Assembly (NCBI RefSeq): GCF_001399455.2 | Contig: NZ_LLEI02000013.1 | Location: 1 to 64,000 of the forward strand | Length of the DNA: 64,000 bases | DNA from: Vibrio bivalvicida | Lineage (GTDB): Bacteria > Pseudomonadota > Gammaproteobacteria > Enterobacterales > Vibrionaceae | Direction: 5' to 3' | In this document: positions 40,200 through 48,240 of the stretch, piece by piece | Position numbering within the stretch: the stretch's first letter is position 1 | Layout of the letters: each line of letters starts with the position of its first letter | Translations under genes and position numbers: made by a program | Notes under the pieces: generated by a model | Seen by the model: only the letters and a program-made list of their open reading frames with translations | What the model was told of the DNA's origin: nothing | The model's database searches: none

Positions 40200-41762
40200 T
40201 CACTCTGTCGCTGCTTTTAAGTCTTTTAAACGCACTCCCAGAACAAGCAGCGTTGCAAGGTAGATCCCTGCTCCCAATCCAATCAGAGCGGTAAGGCATA
40301 AAACTCGTTCTAGCAATGACCACGTTAGCCACACATTCATCTCTTCTAACTGCCATAAAATAGCAGCAACCATGAAGCCACCAGCAATCACTAGCCTGCC
40401 GATAAATAACAAGGTTCTTTTGGTCAGATGATACACACCTGCAATATGTAGCCCTCTATATAAAAGAGACATATTAACGAAGGCAGACAGCGCCGTTGCG
40501 ATAGCAAGACCCACGTAACCATAAAACCATGCCAAGATGGCATTGAAGACCATGTTGGTTACCATAGCAATGATGCCGTACTTAACAGGCGTTTTAGTAT
40601 CTTGACGAGAGTAGTAACCAGGTGCCAGTACTTTAATCAACATAAAGTTGAGCAAGCCAGAAGCATAAGCAACAAGAGACATCGAGGCATGATTAACATC
40701 CTGAGGGGTAAACTCACCGCGCATAAACAGCACCATTAGCATAGGTTTCGCCAATACCATTAAACCCAGCATGGCAGGAATACCGAGCAATGTAACCATG
40801 CGTATCCCCCAGTCCATGGTTTGTGCAAAACCATCACTATGGTCATCGACATGTTTACGAGATAACGCCGGTAGAATGACTGTTGCGATTGCAATCCCAA
40901 ACAAACCCAGTGGAAACTCTAACAGGCGGTCTGAATAGTAAAGCCAACTGATGGAGCCCGTTTGAAGAAAACTGGCAATAAATGTATCAAATAACAGGTT
41001 AATTTGGCTCACCGATACGCCAAACAGGGCAGGAATCATTAGGGTGCGAATCTTTACTACCCCAGGATCGCGCCAACCCCATTTCGGTTTAACCATCACG
41101 CCAGCTTTAATCAGAAATGGTATCTGGAATAAAAACTGAACTAAGCCTCCAAGAAATACCCCCATCGCGAGCCCTATTTCTGGCTGAGATAACTGCGGAG
41201 CAATAAACCACGCCGACAGAATAATCATTACATTAAGGAAAACAGGGGTAAAGGAAGAAACCGCAAACTTGCCTAAGGTATTGAGAATCGCTCCCGATAA
41301 AGCAACAAAGGTTATAAACCATAAATAAGGGAAGGTAATTTTGAGCATTAAGCTTGCAAGCTCAAACTTTTCTGCCGAAGGTCCACCGTTTAACCAATCC
41401 AAGAACCAGCCAAAGCCGAACAGAGCCGTCACCACGCCTGACCCCAGTACGCCCAGCACAGTGACAATAGAGACAATAACACCTAATGTACCCGCAGCTC
41501 TTGCGACAAGCTGACGAGTTTTGTCCATATCCCCAGCGGCATGATATTCCGTCAAAACCGGAACAAAGGCTTGTGAAAACGCGCCTTCCGCAAATAGGCG
41601 CCTTAGAAAATTAGGAATCTTATTAGCAAAGAAGAAGACATCGGCACTGGCTCCTGCCCCCATCAGGTTGGCAACAACAACATCTCGAACTAAGCCTAAA
41701 ACTCGAGAGATCAAGGTCATAGCACTGACTATCATGCCTGACTTGAGTAGGCGTTTACTCAC
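40200..41762 (-). CDS. murJ: Lipid II flippase MurJ (MviN)
   Basis: MurJ moves lipid II across the inner membrane for peptidoglycan synthesis. The MOP-superfamily protein has about 14 TM helices and 520 residues from this start. The family N-terminus SKRLLKSGMIVSAMTLISRVLGLVRDVVVA is intact, with the ANLMGAGASADVFFFANKIPNFLRRLFAEGAFSQAFVP loop. The frame extends to a TTG at 41780, but the GTG at 41762 has GAGGTAA just upstream and aligns with the family start. It is divergent from rpsT. Confidence 0.95.
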   Translation of the reverse strand: MSKRLLKSGMIVSAMTLISRVLGLVRDVVVANLMGAGASADVFFFANKIPNFLRRLFAEGAFSQAFVPVLTEYHAAGDMDKTRQLVARAAGTLGVIVSIVTVLGVLGSGVVTALFGFGWFLDWLNGGPSAEKFELASLMLKITFPYLWFITFVALSGAILNTLGKFAVSSFTPVFLNVMIILSAWFIAPQLSQPEIGLAMGVFLGGLVQFLFQIPFLIKAGVMVKPKWGWRDPGVVKIRTLMIPALFGVSVSQINLLFDTFIASFLQTGSISWLYYSDRLLEFPLGLFGIAIATVILPALSRKHVDDHSDGFAQTMDWGIRMVTLLGIPAMLGLMVLAKPMLMVLFMRGEFTPQDVNHASMSLVAYASGLLNFMLIKVLAPGYYSRQDTKTPVKYGIIAMVTNMVFNAILAWFYGYVGLAIATALSAFVNMSLLYRGLHIAGVYHLTKRTLLFIGRLVIAGGFMVAAILWQLEEMNVWLTWSLLERVLCLTALIGLGAGIYLATLLVLGVRLKDLKAATE

Positions 41763-41855
41763 ATTTACCTCGGGAATCAAAAAATTTGCTCTACTTTACA
41801 ACAGGAATGTCATAACCAGAGCAGATTAGTATTAGCATTGAAAAAAAAATGCTGT

Positions 41856-41861
41856 TAGAAT
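41856..41861 (+). promoter_or_regulatory. Probable extended -10 of an rpsT promoter
   Basis: TG-T-TAGAAT is followed by CCCCGCC, a GC-rich discriminator of the kind seen at stringently controlled ribosomal promoters. A second candidate is TTGACA, 17 bp, GATATT at about 41935-41962. E. coli rpsT also has two promoters, but neither of these is proven. Confidence 0.45.
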
Positions 41862-42009
41862 CCCCGCCATCTTAACCGTGAAGACCTTTCAAACCAAAAT
41901 TAGTTTGACGCGATTGGTTTTTGCACAAATTATTTGACATTTAAGCGCAAATGAGGGATATTCCTCGCCCTTAAATTGTCACTGAACTAAGTTTTTGGGA
42001 GTTAGACCC

Positions 42010-42270
42010 TTGGCAAATAGTAAATCTGCTAAGAAGCGCGCTATCCAGGCTGAGAAACGTCGTCAGCACAACGCTAGCCGTCGCTCAATGATGCGTACTT
42101 ACATGAAGAAAACTGTTGCTGCTATCGAAGCAGGCGACAAAGCTGCTGCAACTGAAGCGTTTGCTACAGTTACACCAATCCTAGACCGCATGGCAACTAA
42201 AGGCCTTATTCACAAGAATAAAGCTGCACGTCATAAGTCTCGTTTCGCTGCTGCAATCAAAGCTCTTTAA
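42010..42270 (+). CDS. rpsT: 30S ribosomal protein S20
   Basis: S20 is an 86-residue helical primary binder of 16S rRNA. The sequence [34 protein letters not shown] matches S20, with [16 protein letters not shown] at the end. The start is TTG at 42010, with GGGAG 8 nt upstream; E. coli rpsT also uses a UUG start, linked to its autoregulation. An in-frame TTG 15 nt earlier lacks a suitable SD. Confidence 0.97.
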   Translation: MANSKSAKKRAIQAEKRRQHNASRRSMMRTYMKKTVAAIEAGDKAAATEAFATVTPILDRMATKGLIHKNKAARHKSRFAAAIKAL

Positions 42271-42296
42271 TAGAACTCTGATTACCCAGTGAAAGA

Positions 42297-42322
42297 AAAA
42301 ACCGGCATTAGCCGGTTTTTTT
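42297..42322 (+). terminator. rpsT terminator
   Basis: The hairpin AAACCGGC / GCCGGTTT with an ATTA loop is followed by T-rich sequence, 26 bp after the S20 stop. Confidence 0.92.
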
Positions 42323-42362
42323 ATATCAAAATTTCGAGGTTAAACTACAAACCTCGATACAT

Positions 42363-42665
42363 TTATTGCTTTTCTGAACAATAAAGATCGTGCAGCAATT
42401 GGATCATTGCCTTCACCTCTTCACTGCTCAAAGTGTAATAAACTGTCTGCGCCTCTTTACGAGTGTGCACTAAGCCGTCTCGACGTAGCCACGCTAGATG
42501 CTGCGACAACGCTGATTGGCTTAACTCCAACTTACTGCACAACTCCCCTACTGACAGCTCTTGATTGTGTAATAAGCACAAGATCTGAAGACGCCTCTCA
42601 TTGGCCATCGCCTTAAGCAGGACTACAGCCTGAGCAGAGTTCTTTTCCATCTCTTGTAGATTCAT
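42363..42665 (-). CDS. hlyU: ArsR/SmtB-family virulence regulator HlyU
   Basis: HlyU is a winged-helix homodimer that, in Vibrio pathogens, relieves H-NS silencing of hemolysin or RTX toxin genes. It has 100 residues. The recognition helix is in SVGELCSKLELSQSALSQHLAWLRRDGLVHTRKEAQTVYYTL. Cys30 and Cys96 are 66 residues apart, as in V. cholerae HlyU, where the equivalent pair is redox-responsive. The metal ligands typical of ArsR sensors are absent. The rpsT-hlyU-nhaR neighbourhood is the one seen in V. cholerae. No toxin gene is present in this window. Confidence 0.93.
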   Translation of the reverse strand: MNLQEMEKNSAQAVVLLKAMANERRLQILCLLHNQELSVGELCSKLELSQSALSQHLAWLRRDGLVHTRKEAQTVYYTLSSEEVKAMIQLLHDLYCSEKQ

Positions 42666-42836
42666 CGGCCACTACCTCTTCCTACAACAATACTTCTACA
42701 AACATCAGCCTTACACAATAAGTAACGCTGTCGAACGGTTACGAGATTCACTGTATATTTAATTATTTTAGAGTGAACTATTTCAGATATTAATCGAATT
42801 GTAACAACTAATCTATTTGTTCAAATAGATCGTCGT

Positions 42837-43727
42837 CTAATTAAATAGGGTTGGGAAGTCTGCATCACAAACATTCTTCACCGCTGGATGTTGAATCATT
42901 CGCTCTGCGAATATGACATAGTACTCTTCTTTTAACTCATCAATATGGCCGATAAGTTGTAGAGGAAGGTCGCTTTCAACTTCAGACATGTAGATAGAGG
43001 GAGCTAGGAAAATTACGTCATGATGGTAGCGAGCAAAGGCCTTCATCAAAGCCACATCATCAAACTCACCTAAGATATTTGGCTGCAAGCCTTGACGATC
43101 AAACCATTGCAGAACTTTACGCCCCATCGCAGTCCGGCTGCCCGGAATCAGCAATTTGCGTTGCTCTAATACCGCAGGAAAACTCACATCGTCAACGTTA
43201 CCCGAACAGAAGAAACTCATATTACATTCACCAAGCTTCTTACTGTAGAGGCCAGGGCTTTGACTCGAATCAACCGGGCAGTCCGATAGAATCATATCTA
43301 ACTTATGCTGCGCTAGTTGCTCCAATAGCATTTCGTGAGTCGATTCAAAGCAGCGTAAATGGATACTGTTGTCATCTGGAACCGTTGTTAGCAATACCTT
43401 GCTGACTAGCCTTTTAGATAGCGCGTCGGCGACTCCAACATCAAACAGAATGTTAGAGCGTTGACTGTAGTTAACAATATCGAGCATTTCATAGCTAAGG
43501 CCAAACATTCTATCAGCATACTTAAACACTAATTGGCCAAGTTCTGTCGGTTCGACACTTCGCCCATTGCGCTTGGTGAGCTTACCATCCATACGCTCTT
43601 CGAGTGCTTTAATCTGACCAGTAACAGTTTGCGGAGTCAGAAACAGCGCATCGGCAGCTTTGGTAACAGAGCCTTGTTTACATACCATCCAAAAGTAATA
43701 AAGGTGGTTGTAGTTTAAGTGTGACAT
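42837..43727 (-). CDS. nhaR: LysR-family regulator NhaR
   Basis: NhaR is the Na+-responsive LysR activator of nhaA in other gammaproteobacteria. It has 296 residues. The N-terminal winged HTH is [43 protein letters not shown], matching E. coli NhaR closely. A LysR substrate domain fills 90-290. It is next to hlyU and divergent from nptA, a Na+/phosphate transporter, so a sodium-related link to nptA is possible. The 404-bp gap to nptA holds the PhoB-like sites described separately. Confidence 0.93.
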   Translation of the reverse strand: MSHLNYNHLYYFWMVCKQGSVTKAADALFLTPQTVTGQIKALEERMDGKLTKRNGRSVEPTELGQLVFKYADRMFGLSYEMLDIVNYSQRSNILFDVGVADALSKRLVSKVLLTTVPDDNSIHLRCFESTHEMLLEQLAQHKLDMILSDCPVDSSQSPGLYSKKLGECNMSFFCSGNVDDVSFPAVLEQRKLLIPGSRTAMGRKVLQWFDRQGLQPNILGEFDDVALMKAFARYHHDVIFLAPSIYMSEVESDLPLQLIGHIDELKEEYYVIFAERMIQHPAVKNVCDADFPTLFN

Positions 43728-43862
43728 AGAGAAATACTCTTCTTATTTTAGTGAGTAGGTTATAGCAAATGCAGCGCATGACAACAATAACTCGAGAATA
43801 CCTACATTAATTTTGCTTATTGTAACTTTTACCGAAATCAGGACTGGTAATATGACAATTAA

Positions 43863-43880
43863 CTGTCATAAAGCTGTCGA
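43863..43880 (+). promoter_or_regulatory. PhoB box-like direct repeat in the nhaR-nptA gap
   Basis: CTGTCAT-AAAG-CTGTCGA: two 7-mers with an 11-bp period, close to the PhoB half-site CTGTCAT repeated with a 4-bp spacer. It lies about 140 bp upstream of nhaR and 250 bp upstream of nptA, and no matching -10 is nearby, so its target is uncertain. Confidence 0.55.
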
Positions 43881-44042
43881 TAGTCGAAATTTTTCTGCGA
43901 TTTTTTCGATTCTAATCACATCTTACACTTGGCCTAAAAGCCACAGAAAAAAGGCTTAATAACAAATACTTAAGCTCATTGTAAATTTCAAAAGACAGTT
44001 AACAATCGCCTATCTAGATAAAAAAAATTTCATTACATATAA

Positions 44043-44076
44043 CTGTAATATTACTGAAATATTTCCCCTCTAACAT
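44043..44076 (+). promoter_or_regulatory. PhoB-type promoter of nptA
   Basis: CTGTAAT-ATTA-CTGAAAT (44043-44060) resembles a PhoB box with 11-bp periodicity. A third weaker unit is one period upstream (44032). Exactly 10 bp after the box is TAACAT (44071-44076), a suitable -10 at the spacing PhoB promoters use. There is no independent -35. The leader to nptA would be about 48 nt. Confidence 0.6.
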
Positions 44077-44131
44077 CGCCCTCAGTTTCAACAACAGACC
44101 ATAACTAAGACATTAACGGTCCACGGAGAAA

Positions 44132-45283
44132 ATGATTATGAACCAAGCTACTACTGCAGCGGCACCAATTTCGAGCACTACTCGCTGGTTGCGCTGGGCT
44201 AACTTGGCGTTCATGTTGTACCTGCTACTTCTAGCGGTATCTATGGTAGGCAGTGGTTTCAAATGGGCAACAGGTGATCAAGCCAAGGTTCTATTTGAGT
44301 TTGCCTCTCACCCTGTAGCAGGTTTGATGATCGGTTTAGTCGCAACAGCACTTATCCAATCTTCAAGTACAGTAACTTCAATTATCGTGGGCTTAGTGGC
44401 CGGCGGTCTTCCGGTAGAAACAGCTATCCCTATGGTGATGGGTGCGAACATCGGTACAACAGTAACCAACACTCTAGTTTCTCTAGGTCACGTTCGTTGC
44501 AAAGAAGAATTTAAGCGCGCATTTGCAAGTGCGACTATCCACGACTTCTTTAACCTATTAGCGGTAGCGATCTTCCTACCTATCGAAATGATGTTTGGTA
44601 TTCTTGATAAGATCTCACACTGGTTAGTATCTCCATTCCTAGCAACTGGCGATATGAGCATTAAAGGTTTGAACTTCATTAAGCCTCTAACTAAACCAGT
44701 CGTAAGCGCAGTTAAAGAGCCATTAGCAACATTTGGTGACCAAATGGGTGGTATCTTACTTATCGTATTAGGTATCGCGACTATCTTCGTAGCAATCACT
44801 GTAATGGGTAAGCTAATGAAGAGCCTAATGGTTGGCCGTGCTCGTGAGATTCTAAAGAACGCAATTGGTCGTGGCCCAATCCACGGTATCTTCTCTGGTT
44901 CTATCGTAACAGTACTTGTACAGTCTTCTTCTACGACTACAAGTCTAATGGTTCCACTGGTCGGTTCTGGTGTACTTAAAGTGCGTGACGTTTACCCGTT
45001 CACTCTAGGTGCAAACATCGGTACTTGTATTACCGCTCTATTAGCAGCGACAGCAGTATCAGGTGAGTTTGCGGTATTCGCACTACAGATTGCTCTAGTA
45101 CACCTAGTGTTCAACATCTTGGCGACAGTATTCATCTACGGTATTCCGTTCCTACGTGAACTACCTGTAAAAGGTGCAGACATAATCTCTGACATGGCTG
45201 TGAAGAACAAAGCGGTTGTAGCTGGTTACTTATTAGCAGTGTTCGTTGCACTGCCAGGCACAATCCTAGCGCTAACAGCTTAA
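44132..45283 (+). CDS. nptA: Na+/phosphate cotransporter NptA
   Basis: NptA is an inner-membrane sodium-dependent phosphate transporter of the SLC34/NptA family, known in V. cholerae. It has 383 residues and about 8 TM segments in two inverted halves. Each half has the QSSS motif (ALIQSSSTVTSIIVGL and VLVQSSSTTTSLMVPL) followed by GANIGTTVT or GANIGTCIT. Two start codons are possible, ATG 44132 and ATG 44138; the second is better spaced from GGAG. The PhoB-type promoter upstream suggests induction by phosphate limitation. Confidence 0.94.
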   Translation: MIMNQATTAAAPISSTTRWLRWANLAFMLYLLLLAVSMVGSGFKWATGDQAKVLFEFASHPVAGLMIGLVATALIQSSSTVTSIIVGLVAGGLPVETAIPMVMGANIGTTVTNTLVSLGHVRCKEEFKRAFASATIHDFFNLLAVAIFLPIEMMFGILDKISHWLVSPFLATGDMSIKGLNFIKPLTKPVVSAVKEPLATFGDQMGGILLIVLGIATIFVAITVMGKLMKSLMVGRAREILKNAIGRGPIHGIFSGSIVTVLVQSSSTTTSLMVPLVGSGVLKVRDVYPFTLGANIGTCITALLAATAVSGEFAVFALQIALVHLVFNILATVFIYGIPFLRELPVKGADIISDMAVKNKAVVAGYLLAVFVALPGTILALTA

Positions 45284-45305
45284 TACAAAGACCATCGCTT
45301 ATTTG

Positions 45306-45335
45306 AAAGCCCGCTACTAAGGTAGCGGGCTTTTT
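45306..45335 (+). terminator. nptA terminator
   Basis: The hairpin AAAGCCCGCTAC / GTAGCGGGCTTT with a TAAG loop is followed by T5, 22 bp after the nptA stop. Confidence 0.92.
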
Positions 45336-45342
45336 GCGTTTA

Positions 45343-45625
45343 GGAACGCTGCGCTATGGAAAGAGGGATAAGGGAACGGGCTTCGCCCTACGGGGAGCTG
45401 GAGAGAACCTAAAGGGTTGGCACAATGTACATACCAACCTTTTGTTTTTATTACCGTCATCCTCAAGAACGAGGAACGAAAGAGTTGGGGATCTCTTATA
45501 GCAAGTTGAAAACCTTGATAGATTCCCTACTCGCTCCTTCGTCACTCTATGGAATGACCCAATATGGTGTTGATCACCTCAATCAGGACGAAGTCCGTTC
45601 CCGTTTTCCAAAAGCGCAGCGTTCC
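45343..45625. repeat. Composite palindromic (MITE-like) element with 37-43 bp terminal arms
   Basis: The left arm (45343-45385: GGAACGCTGCGCT.TGGAAA... GGGAACGGGCTTCG) is inverted at the right end (45589-45625). The two match over about 37 positions with few mismatches and one 6-nt insertion on the left. The 203-bp centre contains the 104-bp repeat A (45455-45558) and a possible hairpin AAAGGGTTGG / CCAACCTTTT. No convincing protein is encoded. It fills most of the nptA-thyA gap. Confidence 0.65.
45455..45558. repeat. 104-bp Vibrio intergenic palindromic repeat, copy A
   Basis: It begins CGTCATCCTCAA and ends GGAATGAC, with GTTGGGGATCTC and AGATTCC(C/T)TACTC inside. The arms are inversely related (GGGGATCT / AGATTCCC). 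A second copy of equal length is at 62820-62923, sharing the ends, the GTTGGGGATCTC block and the TACTC..CTCC.TCGT block. Confidence 0.75.
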
Positions 45626-45652
45626 ACAGGGCGCAGTCCGTTCTATCACGTA

Positions 45653-45682
45653 TAAAAAAGCCGCCCTATCTTGGGCGGCTTA
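45653..45682 (-). terminator. thyA terminator
   Basis: The minus strand reads AAGCCGCCC / GGGCGGCTT with a short loop, followed by T6, 20 bp after the thyA stop. Confidence 0.9.
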
Positions 45683-45700
45683 GACAATCAAGCGTATTCG

Positions 45701-46552
45701 CTATACCGAAAACGGGTACTTAATAGCATCGTGGTGTTCATACCCTTCAACCCAAAAGTCATCCAGTGTTACCCAAGTTTCCAAATCTTCTAAAGACTTA
45801 ATCTCAGGGTTGATATGGAAGGTCGGAGCCTGGAGTGGCTCACGCTTCAATTGAACATCACGCATTAGCTCTAGTTGATCTTCGTAGATATGCGCGTTAA
45901 CAATCTTATGGTATGCCTGCCCCGCTTTCTTACCCGTGATCTGAGCCATAATCGCAAGAAACACATATACTTGAACCATATTGAAGTTAAGACCTAGAGG
46001 AACATCGCAAGAGCGCTGCGTACTGTTTAGGTACAGAGTGTCACCCAATAGAGAGAAATGGTGACTGTACATACATGGACGCAGGCAGCCCATGTGGAAC
46101 TCACCTGGGTTGTAGAAGTTTAGGATTTCACCCCGGTCATCGACGCCGCGCGTTAAGTCATCAACTATCTTACGTAACTGGTCGATATGACCGCCATCAG
46201 GCTTAGCCCATGCGCGCCCCTGAACGCCGTATACGCGCCCCATATCATCTTCACCCTTACGGTAAGGATTATTAAGCCAAGCTTCATTGAGGTTTGCATT
46301 GGCATCCCAAGTTTTGGTTCCTAGATTGCGAAAATCGTCGGCATTGTCGTAACCACGAATGTAGCCTAGTAACTCAGCAACCGCGGCTTTCCAGAAGCTT
46401 TTACGTGTCGTCACTAAAGGGAACTGGTTGTTCGCGACATCGTAAGTTAGATCTGCATTGATCACCGTTAGGCAACGCTTGCCGGTGCGCTCATTTTCAA
46501 TCCACTCACCTTGCTCAACGATACGCTGACAGAGATCTAAATACTGTTTCAC
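45701..46552 (-). CDS. thyA: Thymidylate synthase ThyA
   Basis: ThyA methylates dUMP to dTMP with methylene-tetrahydrofolate. It has 283 residues, somewhat longer than E. coli (264). The catalytic Cys is in [11 protein letters not shown], where many ThyA proteins have APCHxxxQF, so the loop is of the Vibrio-type variant. The phosphate-binding [15 protein letters not shown] segment and [14 protein letters not shown] are intact. It lies 10 bp after lgt, as in most gammaproteobacteria. Confidence 0.96.
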   Translation of the reverse strand: MKQYLDLCQRIVEQGEWIENERTGKRCLTVINADLTYDVANNQFPLVTTRKSFWKAAVAELLGYIRGYDNADDFRNLGTKTWDANANLNEAWLNNPYRKGEDDMGRVYGVQGRAWAKPDGGHIDQLRKIVDDLTRGVDDRGEILNFYNPGEFHMGCLRPCMYSHHFSLLGDTLYLNSTQRSCDVPLGLNFNMVQVYVFLAIMAQITGKKAGQAYHKIVNAHIYEDQLELMRDVQLKREPLQAPTFHINPEIKSLEDLETWVTLDDFWVEGYEHHDAIKYPFSV

Positions 46553-46561
46553 ACCAATTCC

Positions 46562-47383
46562 TTACTTCGTTTGTTGTGGTAGTTCATCTTTGTAATGGCC
46601 GCGCTTATACGCCCAAACCATCATCAGGATACCAATCAGCACCATAGGTAGGGATAGGATTTGTCCCATTGAGATAAACCCACCAAATAGACCTAGATGT
46701 GCATCAGGTTCACGTACATATTCTACTAGGAAACGGAATGTACCATAACCCGCTAAAAATAGCCCTGATACCGCACCAAGAGGACGAGGCTTCTTAATAA
46801 ACCAGTTCAAGATAAAGAAGAGAACGATACCTTCGAGAAGCATTTCATACAACTGAGATGGGTGACGAGGAAGTGGCCCACCATTAGGGAAGACAAATGC
46901 CCATGGAACATCAGTTACGCGTCCCCACAACTCACTGTTCATAAAGTTACCTAATCTTCCCATCCCTAAACCGAAAGGAACAAGAGGAGCGATAAAATCA
47001 GCGACACCAAAGAAAGTTCGACCGTTCTTTTTTGCATACCAGAACATTGCGCTGATAACACCCAACAAACCGCCATGGAATGACATCCCCCCCGTCCACA
47101 CTTTAAACAGGTAAAGCGGATCTTGGAGGAAAAGATCGAAGTTATAGAAGATCACATAGCCAACGCGGCCACCAATTACTACACCAAGAAAGCCGGCGAA
47201 AAGCAGGTCTGAGACCTGTTCACGCGTCCAGCCACTATCAGCCTGATCGGCACGGCGATTCGCAAGCCATAGCGCGAAAGCAAAGCCTACAAGATACATT
47301 AGGCCATACCAACGGATAGAAAGCGGCCCAATGGAAACAAGTACAGGATCAATATTTGGAAAAGTTAGATATCCCTGAGACAT
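46562..47383 (-). CDS. lgt: Prolipoprotein diacylglyceryl transferase Lgt
   Basis: Lgt adds diacylglycerol to the lipobox Cys, the first step of lipoprotein maturation and a need of the several lipoproteins in this window. It has 273 residues and seven TM helices. The signature [17 protein letters not shown] is present, as are the [11 protein letters not shown] motif and the LYEMLLEG segment. It precedes thyA by 10 bp on the same strand. Confidence 0.97.
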   Translation of the reverse strand: MSQGYLTFPNIDPVLVSIGPLSIRWYGLMYLVGFAFALWLANRRADQADSGWTREQVSDLLFAGFLGVVIGGRVGYVIFYNFDLFLQDPLYLFKVWTGGMSFHGGLLGVISAMFWYAKKNGRTFFGVADFIAPLVPFGLGMGRLGNFMNSELWGRVTDVPWAFVFPNGGPLPRHPSQLYEMLLEGIVLFFILNWFIKKPRPLGAVSGLFLAGYGTFRFLVEYVREPDAHLGLFGGFISMGQILSLPMVLIGILMMVWAYKRGHYKDELPQQTK

Positions 47384-47440
47384 AGGAGGATTACTCTTTT
47401 TGAAGTTCTGACAATTTTAATTTGTATAGATGAGAGTGCA

Positions 47441-48232
47441 CTACAACAACATAGTTCCGGCAACAAACATTAAAAAAACTGCAAATATTTTTTTCAATGT
47501 TGGTGTAGGTAATGATGTCGCCAACCTCGCGCCAATACGCGTGGTTAACATAGAGGTCGAGGCAATGGCCACCAAGGCTGGTAGATAAACATAACCAATG
47601 CTGTAGTCAGGTAGAGCATCAACTTTGTAGCCATGTAAGATAAAACCCGCCATGCCAGAGATAGCAATCATACAACCACAAACCGAAGAAGAGCCTACCG
47701 CTTTGCGCATTTCAATGCCATGGCTGTTGAGAAACGGCACTGACAACGAGCCGCCACCGATACCTGCTAAGCTCGAAACGATGCCAATCCCAGTGCCATA
47801 AACCATAGTAGAGGTACTGCCAGGCATGTTTTTTTGTGACTTACCTCGGATAGAAAATAGCATTTGAATAGCAAGTAACAACACAATCACACCAAAGACT
47901 TTTGGTAGGTATTGAGCGGGAATCCACTCGGCAACATTGGCACCTAAGAAACCTCCCACCACAACGCCCGGCATTAACCATTTAACAACAAACATATCGA
48001 CGTTACCGAGCTTGAAATGATTAAACGCGGAGGAACCAGAGGTAGCAATAATAGTGGCCAGCGATGTTGCTAGCGCAATCTGCATGCTGATATTGGCATC
48101 GATACCAGCAGCAGGTAACAGAAACAACAGCGCAGGTACAACGATTAAGCCACCACCAATACCCAGTAATCCTGCCATCACTCCAACAAAGGCACCCAGC
48201 AGCATAAAAGAAACAAGTAATTCTATAGACAC
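47441..48232 (-). CDS. TSUP (TauE/SafE) family membrane permease
   Basis: This 263-residue protein has about 8 TM helices in two homologous halves. Each half starts with a glycine-rich helix: GVMAGLLGIGGGLIVVPAL near 17-35 and GIVSSLAGIGGGSLSVPFLNSHG near 150-170, the hallmark of TSUP transporters. Family members move sulfite, sulfoacetate or other organosulfur anions; this one cannot be assigned. It sits between ptsP and lgt, 8 bp after the ptsP stop, so it is likely in the rppH-ptsP transcript. Confidence 0.88.
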   Translation of the reverse strand: MSIELLVSFMLLGAFVGVMAGLLGIGGGLIVVPALLFLLPAAGIDANISMQIALATSLATIIATSGSSAFNHFKLGNVDMFVVKWLMPGVVVGGFLGANVAEWIPAQYLPKVFGVIVLLLAIQMLFSIRGKSQKNMPGSTSTMVYGTGIGIVSSLAGIGGGSLSVPFLNSHGIEMRKAVGSSSVCGCMIAISGMAGFILHGYKVDALPDYSIGYVYLPALVAIASTSMLTTRIGARLATSLPTPTLKKIFAVFLMFVAGTMLL

Positions 48233-48240
48233 AATAATCC

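Noticed and set aside
45425..45655. 76-residue ORF between nptA and thyA
   Set aside because: It is contained in palindromic repeat DNA and lacks an SD; translation looks random.
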